Below are positions 35,738 through 45,086 of a DNA stretch of 64,000 nucleotides, one piece after another. The notes beneath the pieces were generated by a model that was not told the origin of the DNA, did not search any database, and saw nothing but the letters and a program-made list of their open reading frames with translations. The number at the start of each line of letters is the position of its first letter. Position 1 is the stretch's first letter. The DNA is from Salinarchaeum sp. IM2453 (lineage in GTDB: Archaea; Halobacteriota; Halobacteria; Halobacteriales; Salinarchaeaceae), in NCBI RefSeq assembly GCF_019693215.1, contig NZ_CP081183.1, positions 1,057,226-1,121,225 on the forward strand, in the 5' to 3' direction. The translations under genes were made by a program, and so were the position numbers.

Positions 35738-36640
35738 ATGCACAGACTGACCCTGACACTTCGTCCGAAGAATGGAACGTTTCCCGTTCCATTCTCAACT
35801 GGGCCACAGGTTTATTCTGGACTATTATCGGTGTTAGATGCGGTTGACGAGGAGTTAGCACAAACCATTCATGATGATCCTTTTTCATCGCTTGTAAACA
35901 GTGGCCTGCAAGGACACTTTGATCCACATGGTGTGGAACATGATTATCACCAGTTGTTATTGGATAAACCATACCGGCTGCACTTGGGGATCACCCATCC
36001 GAGTGACGATGAGTTGTTCGAGGCGCTCGTCCGAGCTTTTGTGATTGAAGATCGTTGTCTTCCGCTTGCTCACGGTGAATTGTCTGTAGAAAGCGTACAG
36101 TCAGACTCTACAACGCCAAATGAGCTTCTTAACCATGCGAGTGAACTCGTTGACGGAGGAGCAGCCGGGGTTCGATTTCAGTTTATCTCACCAACCTGTT
36201 ACCAGCGATACGGTAATGTCTGGGATGTATATCCCGACCGGACAGAATTGTTCCCCCATCTTGCAGATCGCTGGAATGCTATGGTGACATCAGAAGATCT
36301 TGAAATAACACCGACAGCTGAAGCAGTTGGACGGGAATTGTACACAGACGTTGACACTGGTGCATACGATATTCACAGTGTCGTTGTTCATCGATGGAAA
36401 CGTAATTCAGCGGAGTCTGAAGGCCAAACCGCCGCTACAGACGGTGGGGAACCCAGTAATGCCAAACAGTGTCAGGGGTTTGTTGGATCGTGGTCGTATC
36501 GATTCAAACAGGCCTCCACCGCGACAAAACACGCAGTTGTTTTGCTTGGCTTATTTGCTGAATATGCTGGGGTCGGCCGACACAATGCTCGTGGTGCTGG
36601 AACAGTGCAAACTGATATTATAGGGGTCGATGGATCATGA
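35738..36640 (+). CDS. cas6: Cas6 pre-crRNA endoribonuclease
   Basis: This 300-aa RAMP protein is at the head of the cas operon. The C-terminal glycine-rich loop typical of Cas6 is clear (LFAEYAGVGRHNARGAGTVQ), preceded by FVGSWSYRFKQAS. The N-terminal strand MHRLTLTLRPKNGTFPVPFS starts the first ferredoxin-like fold. It would cut the 36-nt repeat to leave the ATTGAAAC 5' handle. The stop overlaps the cas10d start (ATGA). The catalytic His was not assigned with confidence. Confidence 0.88.
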   Translation: MHRLTLTLRPKNGTFPVPFSTGPQVYSGLLSVLDAVDEELAQTIHDDPFSSLVNSGLQGHFDPHGVEHDYHQLLLDKPYRLHLGITHPSDDELFEALVRAFVIEDRCLPLAHGELSVESVQSDSTTPNELLNHASELVDGGAAGVRFQFISPTCYQRYGNVWDVYPDRTELFPHLADRWNAMVTSEDLEITPTAEAVGRELYTDVDTGAYDIHSVVVHRWKRNSAESEGQTAATDGGEPSNAKQCQGFVGSWSYRFKQASTATKHAVVLLGLFAEYAGVGRHNARGAGTVQTDIIGVDGS

Positions 36641-39234
36641 GTGAGCAACAATCAACGCTGTCTGTCGAGAGTCATAATGCAGATGCACTTCAGAAGGCTG
36701 CTAATACCACTGAACGGGCTCATCGGCTAATTGTTGGGGTTGACGATGACACTGGATCAGGAATTGCCGGACGGTTGATCAAGCATACAGGCTCACATCC
36801 AGGAAAATATAATCCGCCTGTTGCGCTCTCGACGCACATCATCAATGCAATGATTGCTGGTTCGACGACGTACATCTATGATCGGATTGTGCGAGACGGT
36901 GAGTCAATTGATATTGAAAAGCTCAGGCTACTCATTGGAGCTCTTGCGCTACACGATGCGAATAAGATTGTTCAGGCGTTATATGATCCCCCGTTTGACA
37001 CAGACCAGAATACAGAGGATGTTATTGACTATTACTTCGACCAAGGCGATGTGCTAGGTGTACAGCAGATCCTTCCTGGTGAGAAACAGTCTGAGCAAAA
37101 GCGGGATCGGATGGATCTTAAATGGTTGATCCAGCGAACAGAGACAAATGATCAACGGAGAGGGACCCGGATGGAATCAACCCCACGGGCTCGCTCACTG
37201 GAGAGGTATTGTCGGATAGGTGATGGACTTGTCTCAAAAGTGGGAGTTGATGGAATCGGGTCCGGAGCAGACTGGCTAAGTAAGTTTTTCAGCGATGAGA
37301 AAGGTCACGTCCATCTGTTAGAGTTCACTGAGATCGAGCAGCCGATCCTGAACGATCACCTGATAGCCACGGTCAAACAGGTCATCGAAAAAGGAGTGTC
37401 TGCCGGGCAGCAGGATATTCCTACCCAGGGTGTCGTTTTAGGAAGCAGTCCAAGTGGCGTTCTGTATCTTGGATCTCCAATTGATCGCGATGCGCTGAAA
37501 CATGTTGTTGAAGACCACGTGATGAAGCGGATCACAGATATGCATGATTTCAGTGCCAAAACAAACTGGAATGCATTTGAGTACGATATTTTGTCAGAAA
37601 TCGACATTCCGTTCGATGACAAGCGAGAAACTATAGCAGAAGGATATGCTGAGACGCTTAGACAGGGCAGCGGAACAGATCACGAATTTGAAAATATTCC
37701 TGATAACTTTAAGTCCACGTTGCCAGAACTTGCTAAACTAGTATTCCGTGATCAAAATTACGAGGACGCATTTGCTGACTATCCTGCCATGGAGAATCTC
37801 TGGCAGCAGATCATTGAAGGCGACGAGTATAATGCATTCAGCCGAAAGATCGGATTTATTGCAGAGTTGCTCCGACACTGGGAAGGAAGTGTTCAAGACG
37901 CGGCTGATGCTGATACAGTCCGTGATGAACTAACAGATTTTGCAGAAGATCACCGTGAAGGACTTAAAGAAGATCTCACGCCTGATTCCGAAGCCGGTTC
38001 AGTAATCGTTAGCCGGTTCTTTGGAGAACTTGAGACAGACATATCGACCCCAAGCGGGGGTGAGATGTGCTTCCTCTGTGGCAGAGCTGCGTCACGAGAG
38101 TTTAAGAAGGGTAACAATGCATTCTACAAAACGAACAGTTTTTCAAAGCGAGTGGCTCCAGAGGAAGCATATAAGCGGATCTGCCCCGTGTGCAATCTTG
38201 AACATGCATTACTACGAGATGCTGTCGAGGATCATGACTACTCTGTTGGACCGGATATCGAGATTGCATTCGTATATTACGATGAATTTATCGGAAACTT
38301 GTCTGTCGGAACTGGTGGAACCCCGAACCGGCTTGTTCGGTCTTTACTATCACCAGATGATAGTGAAGAAGGGACAGACAGGCTCACGAATCCTGACCTG
38401 GTAGCCTCTTCGTTTGAGGCTCAGTATCATTTACAGCCGTTGTACATCGATAGTGAAAATACTCGCCTTCGATCAGTCCGCGAACTGCTCGAAGAGGTTG
38501 TTTCAGCGGGATTCAAAGTGGTGCTTGGAAAGCCATTTACTCGGTTTAAACCACAGGATGCACTATTCGTTGATTTTAATTCAACTCGAAGACAGACAGC
38601 CTTTGGAGCAGACCGTGTTGAGTCGTATCAGGAATTGCAGCGGGTCTGTCGGCTTTTTGATATCCTTCGAACTGTTGCTGAAAGCAGTGATTACAGTGGG
38701 GGCAGAGAGCTAATCAGCATTCCAGAGGACAGTTTTGTCCCGATTGCTGATCTGGTCGCCAGAGAAAGCGCAGCCCCAATGTCGGTCAGAGAACAGGCAC
38801 ACAAACATTTCCTTGAAAATCCACATCACGATCAATATATGCAAATGCGAAATGTCGCCCAGGAAGGGATTGACCTGTACGGGCACGAGTACGATAGCAG
38901 ACACAAGAAAACCAAGATTTTCAGACTAGCAGTTGACGCAACACTCGACGGCCTAAACCGTGGGATGGAAGTTGATGAATTACAGGAACATGTTGCTGGA
39001 CAGATATACAAAACAGCACAGGAAGACGCTGGATTTGCGAAGACAGAGCAGGCAACCGCATTTACTGAAGCATTATTCGAGTATCTAAAGGTTAATGACT
39101 CCTTCGACAAGGCATCGCTGAGTCAACGTCGGAACACATTAGCAAATACATACTTGTTTGCATATGATCGGCTGTTATCCGAATACCACGCAGATGACGA
39201 AGGAAAAGATGAATCGAATAAAGAACCAGCATAA
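36637..39234 (+). CDS. cas10d: Cas10d (Csc3), large subunit of type I-D effector with HD nuclease
   Basis: The 865-aa product has an N-terminal HD phosphohydrolase pattern (STHIINAM with His67, LIGALALHDANKI with His106-Asp107), which in type I-D sits on the large subunit instead of on Cas3. Near residues 478-521 there is a zinc-binding CFLCGRAASREF ... ICPVCNLEHAL. No GGDD cyclase motif is visible, as expected for Cas10d. The C-terminal region is helical. Order with csc2 and csc1 downstream and a Cas3 lacking HD fixes the subtype. Length fits Csc3. Confidence 0.88.
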   Translation: MSEQQSTLSVESHNADALQKAANTTERAHRLIVGVDDDTGSGIAGRLIKHTGSHPGKYNPPVALSTHIINAMIAGSTTYIYDRIVRDGESIDIEKLRLLIGALALHDANKIVQALYDPPFDTDQNTEDVIDYYFDQGDVLGVQQILPGEKQSEQKRDRMDLKWLIQRTETNDQRRGTRMESTPRARSLERYCRIGDGLVSKVGVDGIGSGADWLSKFFSDEKGHVHLLEFTEIEQPILNDHLIATVKQVIEKGVSAGQQDIPTQGVVLGSSPSGVLYLGSPIDRDALKHVVEDHVMKRITDMHDFSAKTNWNAFEYDILSEIDIPFDDKRETIAEGYAETLRQGSGTDHEFENIPDNFKSTLPELAKLVFRDQNYEDAFADYPAMENLWQQIIEGDEYNAFSRKIGFIAELLRHWEGSVQDAADADTVRDELTDFAEDHREGLKEDLTPDSEAGSVIVSRFFGELETDISTPSGGEMCFLCGRAASREFKKGNNAFYKTNSFSKRVAPEEAYKRICPVCNLEHALLRDAVEDHDYSVGPDIEIAFVYYDEFIGNLSVGTGGTPNRLVRSLLSPDDSEEGTDRLTNPDLVASSFEAQYHLQPLYIDSENTRLRSVRELLEEVVSAGFKVVLGKPFTRFKPQDALFVDFNSTRRQTAFGADRVESYQELQRVCRLFDILRTVAESSDYSGGRELISIPEDSFVPIADLVARESAAPMSVREQAHKHFLENPHHDQYMQMRNVAQEGIDLYGHEYDSRHKKTKIFRLAVDATLDGLNRGMEVDELQEHVAGQIYKTAQEDAGFAKTEQATAFTEALFEYLKVNDSFDKASLSQRRNTLANTYLFAYDRLLSEYHADDEGKDESNKEPA

Positions 39235-39258
39235 ATTCCAACACTCAATAACATATCC

Positions 39259-40233
39259 ATGACTATAAACACAGTCTCAGATCTTGAAATTCCGGAGAAA
39301 GGCTTCATCGACCAGTACGACTTCTACATGCGGCGACGCCCATCGGTGACGTTAGCTGTTGAACGAAAAGTTGTTGATCCACTGCTGATTCGTAATACCG
39401 AACAGGACCGTGCAGAGACGCAGGTTATCGCAGGCAAGACTCGTGCACAGTCAAATCCTGAAAAGTTTACCACCAAAGAACGATTGACAGGACTTGATCT
39501 TCTTCGGCGCATTGACGAGGATGACGACTTGATACATGAAGAGTATACATATAACGAGCCACCAGCTCTGGATCATGCAATCAACATGGATGCTCTCACA
39601 TACGGGATCACCGGAACTGGTGACCAAGACTATGGGATGAAATCGCGTCTGTTTACGGGCTATACGTATACAATCGGTGAGTATGATATTATGAATGAGG
39701 AAGTCCGGAACAAAGCATACGAGTCTGGCACGATGACCGATGAGGACGGAGAGCATTCACAGGGCTTATTCAGTCAGGTTCGAGTTCAGCCGGGGAACTC
39801 GTTTATGCACTTTTTAACGATTGAGGCAGGCACACCTGCGATGTTAGCCTACGTGCTTCACAATGTACTCAATACGCACGGATACGGCGCTCGAGAGACT
39901 CGAAGTGGTAAGACCGTCGAGAATCACATTCGAGCAGTTATACTCTCAGATCATCCAGCACTACTTTCAGTTGGCGAGTTCATCGATCAGTTTGATCCGG
40001 ATCCAGAAAGCGAAGATATCGGTCGACACCTCGGAAACTATTTACGTGCAAATGAGAGGGCCGACTGGGAAATCTACGGCGACGGCGTGGTCCGTGACAC
40101 TGATCCGTTCCCAGACTGGTTTAAGCAATTAAAGGCAATCGCTGGCCGAAATCGCGCAGACTCTACCGAGATTTTAGCTGAGTCACTTGCCGAGGAGACT
40201 AGCGCAGCAAAAGAGAACATTCCAGAGGCATAA
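39259..40233 (+). CDS. csc2: Csc2 (Cas7 family), backbone subunit of type I-D Cascade
   Basis: The 324-aa protein shows Csc2 hallmarks: KERLTGLDLLRR, FLTIEAGTPAMLAYVLHNVL and THGYGARETRSGKTVENHIR, which parallel the conserved LTGRELLR and RxxHYGAQTTRTG segments of cyanobacterial and archaeal Csc2. It forms the helical backbone along the crRNA. It lies 24 bp after cas10d. Confidence 0.88.
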   Translation: MTINTVSDLEIPEKGFIDQYDFYMRRRPSVTLAVERKVVDPLLIRNTEQDRAETQVIAGKTRAQSNPEKFTTKERLTGLDLLRRIDEDDDLIHEEYTYNEPPALDHAINMDALTYGITGTGDQDYGMKSRLFTGYTYTIGEYDIMNEEVRNKAYESGTMTDEDGEHSQGLFSQVRVQPGNSFMHFLTIEAGTPAMLAYVLHNVLNTHGYGARETRSGKTVENHIRAVILSDHPALLSVGEFIDQFDPDPESEDIGRHLGNYLRANERADWEIYGDGVVRDTDPFPDWFKQLKAIAGRNRADSTEILAESLAEETSAAKENIPEA

Positions 40234-40250
40234 GACGGATTTCAGAATCC

Positions 40251-40985
40251 ATGTCAGCAGCGATTAACGCGTATACGTACGACGCTACTCTCTATGCACC
40301 CCTGTTTTACGCCAGTAAAGAGGGGAGTGTGATAGAAACAGATCCCACCATTGCGGCGACAGCACTGATGCATGCCATTGGGTATGACTACTACGATCTC
40401 GAGAAACGATATGCTCTCGTCGGGGATGATGCAACATCGCCTGCCTACGAGCGATTACAGTCTCTTCCCTTCCTCGTCAGCGAAATGGTTCCAACTGAAG
40501 AAGTACAGGCAGAGGAGCGAACATTTCGAACGGTCTCGTACGCTACTGAACGAACGGTTGTCTCACAGGATGGCAGTGTTGGTGAGTTCATTAGAGGAAC
40601 AAAAAAACCAGTTCCACGAAGAATTGAAGGAAGTAACTCAGGGTGGCATAAAGTTCGGAAATACATCGGATTACCTCCGGGAACCTCATTTGAATTTACT
40701 GTTTGGGCATCTCCAGATAATGCACCACCCGAGCGGTTGGGCTTCCGAACTGGGATTAAACGAACGGGTGAGTTTAGAGCCGAACGTCGTAATGAGCCAG
40801 CAGATACGGTAACACTGAATCAATACCTGCTTCAGTCGGTGTATGACATTGATAATGACTTAATATACGGTTTGATGGAGCGATCTGATGAATACCAGCG
40901 GGGTAACGATGTTCGAACAAATCGTTTTATCGATGTGGACAGACCGTGGGCTGAGCAAAAAATAGTCAAAAGTATTATATCATAA
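40251..40985 (+). CDS. csc1: Csc1 (Cas5 family) of type I-D
   Basis: The 244-aa RAMP protein opens with NAYTYDATLYAPLFYASKEG and then TDPTIAATALMHAIGYDYY, the Csc1 pattern (L-x-x-P-x-F-Y-A-S, then a YALG-like helix). A GLPPGTSFEFTVWAS strand follows late in the protein. Csc1 caps the crRNA 5' handle. It starts 17 bp after csc2. Confidence 0.82.
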   Translation: MSAAINAYTYDATLYAPLFYASKEGSVIETDPTIAATALMHAIGYDYYDLEKRYALVGDDATSPAYERLQSLPFLVSEMVPTEEVQAEERTFRTVSYATERTVVSQDGSVGEFIRGTKKPVPRRIEGSNSGWHKVRKYIGLPPGTSFEFTVWASPDNAPPERLGFRTGIKRTGEFRAERRNEPADTVTLNQYLLQSVYDIDNDLIYGLMERSDEYQRGNDVRTNRFIDVDRPWAEQKIVKSIIS

Positions 40986-40991
40986 GAACAA

Positions 40992-43055
40992 ATGTCTGAT
41001 CCTCCAGCATCGACGTATCTCATCGGCGGGGCCGCTATGCCGACAGTGTCAACACCGGCGTTCAAGTATAATCCGGCTCGAAAGTTTCAACATAAAGCGC
41101 TTGAGTGGATCCATGACGACGATCGAGAGCCTGTTTCGGTCCTGACCGCACCGACTGGCGGGGGAAAAACAGCAGTGATTGCAGCATTAGCCGATGCCTC
41201 TGAACAGACTCTGTGTGTTTACCCGACGAACGCACTGGTCAACGCCCAAACGGCCGCACTTGAACAAGAGGGGCTTGAGGTTATCCGGGTGACTTCGGAA
41301 ACACTCGAAGGCACAGGTGATGAGCGAGCACAACACCTTTTATCAATTGCCCAACGCGGCCAGCGCGGGAACCATGATGTGATGGTTACAAACCCAGATA
41401 TTCTACAAGCAATCATTCAAGACATGTACTTTTCACCAGGTGACCGCATTCTTCAATTTTACAGTCTGTTTGATGCAGCTGTGTTTGACGAGTTTCATTA
41501 CTACGATGAGTTATCAGCTAGCGGACTGTTGATGCAAATTAAAGTTCTCTCTGAGCGCGGCAGCTACATCGATCCGGGTGATCTTGGCAAGCGCAAGTTT
41601 CCGCAGATTCTCCTTTCCTCGGCAACGCCAGACAATTCGTTTATTGAACACATCACGGATGATCTTAATCTGACTGTTCGACATGTGACTGGTACGGTAC
41701 AAGCATGTGATCTCCAGACGAGTAGTGATGCTCCATCTGCTAAATCAGACCTTCTGTACAATTCCAGTGAAAAAACACCAAACAAGATAGACATAGATGG
41801 TATCGATCCAGCAAGCACCGCTTTGGATGAAGTCAAAAAAACAGTTGACCCATCACAGCGCTTCCGGTTCCCAATGCGGGTTAATCGCTGGGATCAATAT
41901 ATCATGGATGATCTTAATGCCGTCGTTCAACGGCTACGGGAAACGGTAGAGGATGCATACGAAGGCGGAGAACCAGTGGCAGCAATTATCTTTAACAGTG
42001 CAGCGCGAAGTAATGAATTCCAGCAATATCTATACGAGACAGATCAATGGTTGTATGAGCAGACAGCAAAAGACAATGGCTATGACACTGGTGCAGACCG
42101 AAGCTTACCGGATGAGTTTGCAGTGCTAAATACTACGAGTAAGGGTGAAGTCGGGCTCGACTTCGACATTAAGCGTCTTGTGATGGTTCGTCCGTTCACT
42201 GGTACAGCATTTATCCAGCGCATCGGACGAGCAGGACGGCAATCGCCGGCAACTGTTGACGTATATGGACTGGACGATCCAAATTGGCCACCAGTACAAT
42301 CATACCCAGACTTTCTTCGACGAGTGCTTGACGTACATTCAGATTCAGCGCTTAACAGAGAACGGCTTCGCGAGGTTATCGGATTGCGAGCAGCACGAGC
42401 ACTCAGATCTCGATTTGAGGGTGATCGATACGCAAATGATGATATCTGGGACGATTTTGGAGACCTTCCACGTCAGTCGCACTGGCGGTCATTTTTGGAT
42501 GCTGTTGAAGATGCAATCGATCACATGAACGAGTCAGTACTACCGCCATTTGACCGAGCTGGTAAGCGAACACTGCACGCTATACAGGAAGCGGTCAAAG
42601 GGCTTGATTCGCTTCGAGGCCGGACCATTTCGCACCCTGTCACGTATCCGTTAGGAGATGGTTCTGATCAGACTGAATATGACCTACTCCGTGCACTTCA
42701 ACACTATACAATCGATACCATAAGTCACGACCAGCGACTTCATCTTAAAGACACAGACGAAACTGGCTCACTCAGAGGGATATACTGTGGATTCCCTCAG
42801 GATGGAGATGGTATCGATCTCACTCGCACAGAGTGGCAAATAGAAAAACAGCTTCAAGAAGGATACCTTCAGCAAGCGTCTGGCGCAGATCTTTCCGAAG
42901 CAGATGTTAGTAGTGGGATGCTCCAACGGTTTTTTGATGTGTTACCATTATCTGCTGCTCTGGTGCCAGAGAAGATCCAAACTTCACAGTATCTGATCAC
43001 CTGTAACACTGAGTACGGTGGGGTGAAGGCAATCGATGACCAACATAGCACATAA
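40992..43055 (+). CDS. cas3: Cas3' helicase of type I-D (no HD domain)
   Basis: This 687-aa SF2 helicase has motif I TAPTGGGKTAVI (about residue 55), motif II AVFDEFHYYDEL (about 165), motif III LLSSATPD and motif VI FIQRIGRAGRQ (about 410). There is no HD nuclease at either end, consistent with the HD being on Cas10d. It unwinds target DNA after Cascade binding. Its 3' end overlaps cas4 by 20 bp. Confidence 0.9.
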   Translation: MSDPPASTYLIGGAAMPTVSTPAFKYNPARKFQHKALEWIHDDDREPVSVLTAPTGGGKTAVIAALADASEQTLCVYPTNALVNAQTAALEQEGLEVIRVTSETLEGTGDERAQHLLSIAQRGQRGNHDVMVTNPDILQAIIQDMYFSPGDRILQFYSLFDAAVFDEFHYYDELSASGLLMQIKVLSERGSYIDPGDLGKRKFPQILLSSATPDNSFIEHITDDLNLTVRHVTGTVQACDLQTSSDAPSAKSDLLYNSSEKTPNKIDIDGIDPASTALDEVKKTVDPSQRFRFPMRVNRWDQYIMDDLNAVVQRLRETVEDAYEGGEPVAAIIFNSAARSNEFQQYLYETDQWLYEQTAKDNGYDTGADRSLPDEFAVLNTTSKGEVGLDFDIKRLVMVRPFTGTAFIQRIGRAGRQSPATVDVYGLDDPNWPPVQSYPDFLRRVLDVHSDSALNRERLREVIGLRAARALRSRFEGDRYANDDIWDDFGDLPRQSHWRSFLDAVEDAIDHMNESVLPPFDRAGKRTLHAIQEAVKGLDSLRGRTISHPVTYPLGDGSDQTEYDLLRALQHYTIDTISHDQRLHLKDTDETGSLRGIYCGFPQDGDGIDLTRTEWQIEKQLQEGYLQQASGADLSEADVSSGMLQRFFDVLPLSAALVPEKIQTSQYLITCNTEYGGVKAIDDQHST

Positions 43056-43665
43056 TAACAGCGATCTGATCCATGTCAGCGCCCTGAATCAGTATCTGTA
43101 CTGTCCAAGACGACTTTGGTACTATCGATTTTACAATCCTAATGATCGGTCTTCTGATCTAGTCAAAGGACAAGCCAAACATAGAAGCCAAGCCCGGCGA
43201 GAACAGCAGTTTCGAGAGCAATACTTTGCGGCACCAGTGATTAGCCTTCACGGGCGAGTTGATCTCCTTGAGACTGATTCCGAGCAGGATTCTCAGACCC
43301 TGACACCAGTCGAGCGAAAAAGAGCATCAAGTGGTCAATATTATTGGAACGATGAAGTACAGCTTGCTGGATACTGCATGCTAATCGAGCATGCGACACC
43401 AGATGTAGAGAACATCGACTCTGGGATCATCTACCTGTATTCAACTGACCAGCGGCATGAAGTACGTATTACCGAAAAACACCGAAATGCTGTTTCAAGC
43501 ACAATCGAATCAATCAGAGATTTAGCCCCTGGCTCACCACCTGATATCGTTGATAATTCAAACAAATGCCAAGGATGTTCTATTCGCCATCGATGCTTGC
43601 CAACAACCGTTTCAAAGTTCGAATCAGCGACTAACAAAGCCAGTGAAGGGATTACTCATGACTAA
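43036..43665 (+). CDS. cas4: Cas4 Fe-S nuclease (adaptation)
   Basis: This 209-aa RecB-like protein has the first cysteine in LNQYLYCPRRLWYYR and the C-terminal cluster CQGCSIRHRC for a 4Fe-4S centre. The nuclease residues are GRVDLLE and VERKRAS (E-x-K), with motif QLAGYCMLIE. Cas4 trims prespacers and selects PAM-proximal ends. It overlaps both cas3 and cas1. Confidence 0.9.
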   Translation: MTNIAHNNSDLIHVSALNQYLYCPRRLWYYRFYNPNDRSSDLVKGQAKHRSQARREQQFREQYFAAPVISLHGRVDLLETDSEQDSQTLTPVERKRASSGQYYWNDEVQLAGYCMLIEHATPDVENIDSGIIYLYSTDQRHEVRITEKHRNAVSSTIESIRDLAPGSPPDIVDNSNKCQGCSIRHRCLPTTVSKFESATNKASEGITHD

Positions 43666-44701
43666 TGCAACACCAAGTCCAGACCCTCGTCCGCCTCTTG
43701 ATGATGTGTTACTCTATCTCACAACACAAGGCACGCAATTAGGGACTCGAGAGGGACAGTATGTTGTTCGCGACCGTCGTGATATGGCTGATAACGACTC
43801 GAGGCAATCTGCACAATTAGCTAGTTTTCCTGTCGAGCAAATTGAGACGATTAATATATTTGGCAGAGGAATTGATGTTACGTCTCCTGCGCGAAATAAA
43901 GCTAATAGCACTGGAACGGTTATCAACTATTTTACAACGAACGGCGAATTTCAAGGACGGTTTATTCCAAGTAGCTCGTCAGTCGCAATACTACATCAAC
44001 AGCAACATACACTCACAACTACTGAAAAGCTCACAATTGCTCAAGAACTTGTTACTGGAAAAATAAAAAATGCCATCCGATACCTCAAGCGGAAGGACGC
44101 TCTACTAGCAGATAACGATGAGTTCTCACAAGCCATCGCACGGGCTAAAGATACTCAGACACTGAATGAGCTTCGCGGAATTGAAGGTAACGCTGCCAAA
44201 GCGTTCTATCAGCAGTACTCAGAGACACTCAAAGATGGATGGACGATCAGCAACCGGTCCCGACGACCTCCTGAAGATCATGTTAATAGCCTTCTCTCGC
44301 TCACATACACATTTCTGGAACGTGAGACAGAAACTGCGCTTCGGCAGGTTAATTTGGATCCATATGTAGGTATTTTCCACACAAACCGACACGGGCGTCC
44401 AGCTCTGGCACTTGACCTTCTGGAGGAGTTTAGACGAGCCTTTGGGGATCCACTCGTTTCCCGACTAATCAATCAAAATCACTTCTCGCATGCTGACTTC
44501 ACTGCCGAGCACAAACTTACAGATGACGGTTTTGATCAGTATATCGAACAGTATGACATGTACATGGACGAAAAGTTAACACACAATACTACTGATCGAA
44601 ATTTAACGCGTCGGGAAGTAATTCGACTACAAGCCCACCTCCTTCGAAAGCGAATTACATCCGATATTGACCAATACCGTTCATTCGTGATTACACAATG
44701 A
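43658..44701 (+). CDS. cas1: Cas1 integrase
   Basis: I start at ATG 43658 (MTNATPSPDPRPPLDD, 347 aa), overlapping the cas4 stop by 8 bp; an upstream in-frame start at 43550 would lie deep in cas4. Catalytic signatures are LRGIEGNAAKAFYQQY (Glu about residue 178) and GIFHTNRHGRPALALDLLEE (His about 243, acidic residues after). It integrates spacers with Cas2. The gene is intact. Confidence 0.9.
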   Translation: MTNATPSPDPRPPLDDVLLYLTTQGTQLGTREGQYVVRDRRDMADNDSRQSAQLASFPVEQIETINIFGRGIDVTSPARNKANSTGTVINYFTTNGEFQGRFIPSSSSVAILHQQQHTLTTTEKLTIAQELVTGKIKNAIRYLKRKDALLADNDEFSQAIARAKDTQTLNELRGIEGNAAKAFYQQYSETLKDGWTISNRSRRPPEDHVNSLLSLTYTFLERETETALRQVNLDPYVGIFHTNRHGRPALALDLLEEFRRAFGDPLVSRLINQNHFSHADFTAEHKLTDDGFDQYIEQYDMYMDEKLTHNTTDRNLTRREVIRLQAHLLRKRITSDIDQYRSFVITQ

Positions 44702-44976
44702 CCAGCCGATACGCGATCGCGTATGATGTAACCGAAGATCGCCTCCGAAGACAGATTCGTCAAGCCTGTAAGCGGTACGGAGCGCATCAGCAATACAGCC
44801 TCTTTGAGGTGAAGCTTACCCCGACCGAACGCGCGAAACTTGTAGACAAGCTTGAATGCTTTGTAAGAGAAGCACAGGAACCAGCACACATCCGAATATA
44901 TTCTGTGGGCCCTCGATCAAACGATATCGATATCCCAGAGATTGATGACAGTGATGAACCAGCAAATATTGTCTAA
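44698..44976 (+). CDS. cas2: Cas2
   Basis: The 92-aa protein starts MTSRYAIAYDVTEDRLRRQI, with the conserved Asp after the first strand, then KRYGAHQQYSLFEVKL. It is the structural partner of Cas1. Its ATG overlaps the cas1 stop (ATGA). Its last codons (PANIV-stop) are duplicated in the left-array leader. Confidence 0.92.
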   Translation: MTSRYAIAYDVTEDRLRRQIRQACKRYGAHQQYSLFEVKLTPTERAKLVDKLECFVREAQEPAHIRIYSVGPRSNDIDIPEIDDSDEPANIV

Positions 44977-45086
44977 AGATAGTGGAGGTTTATAAATGAA
45001 GTTGACAGCCCATGGTCACGACAAACTAAGATGCTTAGACTACCTGAAAAAGCTTTATAACGTTGCTACAGCAATTTGCACATACC
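44977..45086 (+). promoter_or_regulatory. CRISPR leader of the right array
   Basis: This 110-bp AT-rich leader lies between the cas2 stop and the first repeat, nearly identical in inverted orientation to 34665-34790. It includes GGTTTATAAATGAAG and GCTTTATAACGTTGC, possible TATA boxes, and ends GCAATTTGCACATACC at the repeat. Confidence 0.88.

Noticed and set aside
35738-44976. Assignment of the cas operon to the usual haloarchaeal type I-B
   Set aside because: The large subunit carries an HD domain, Cas3 lacks one, and the Cas7/Cas5 proteins match Csc2/Csc1; the 36-nt repeat also differs from the 30-nt I-B repeat.
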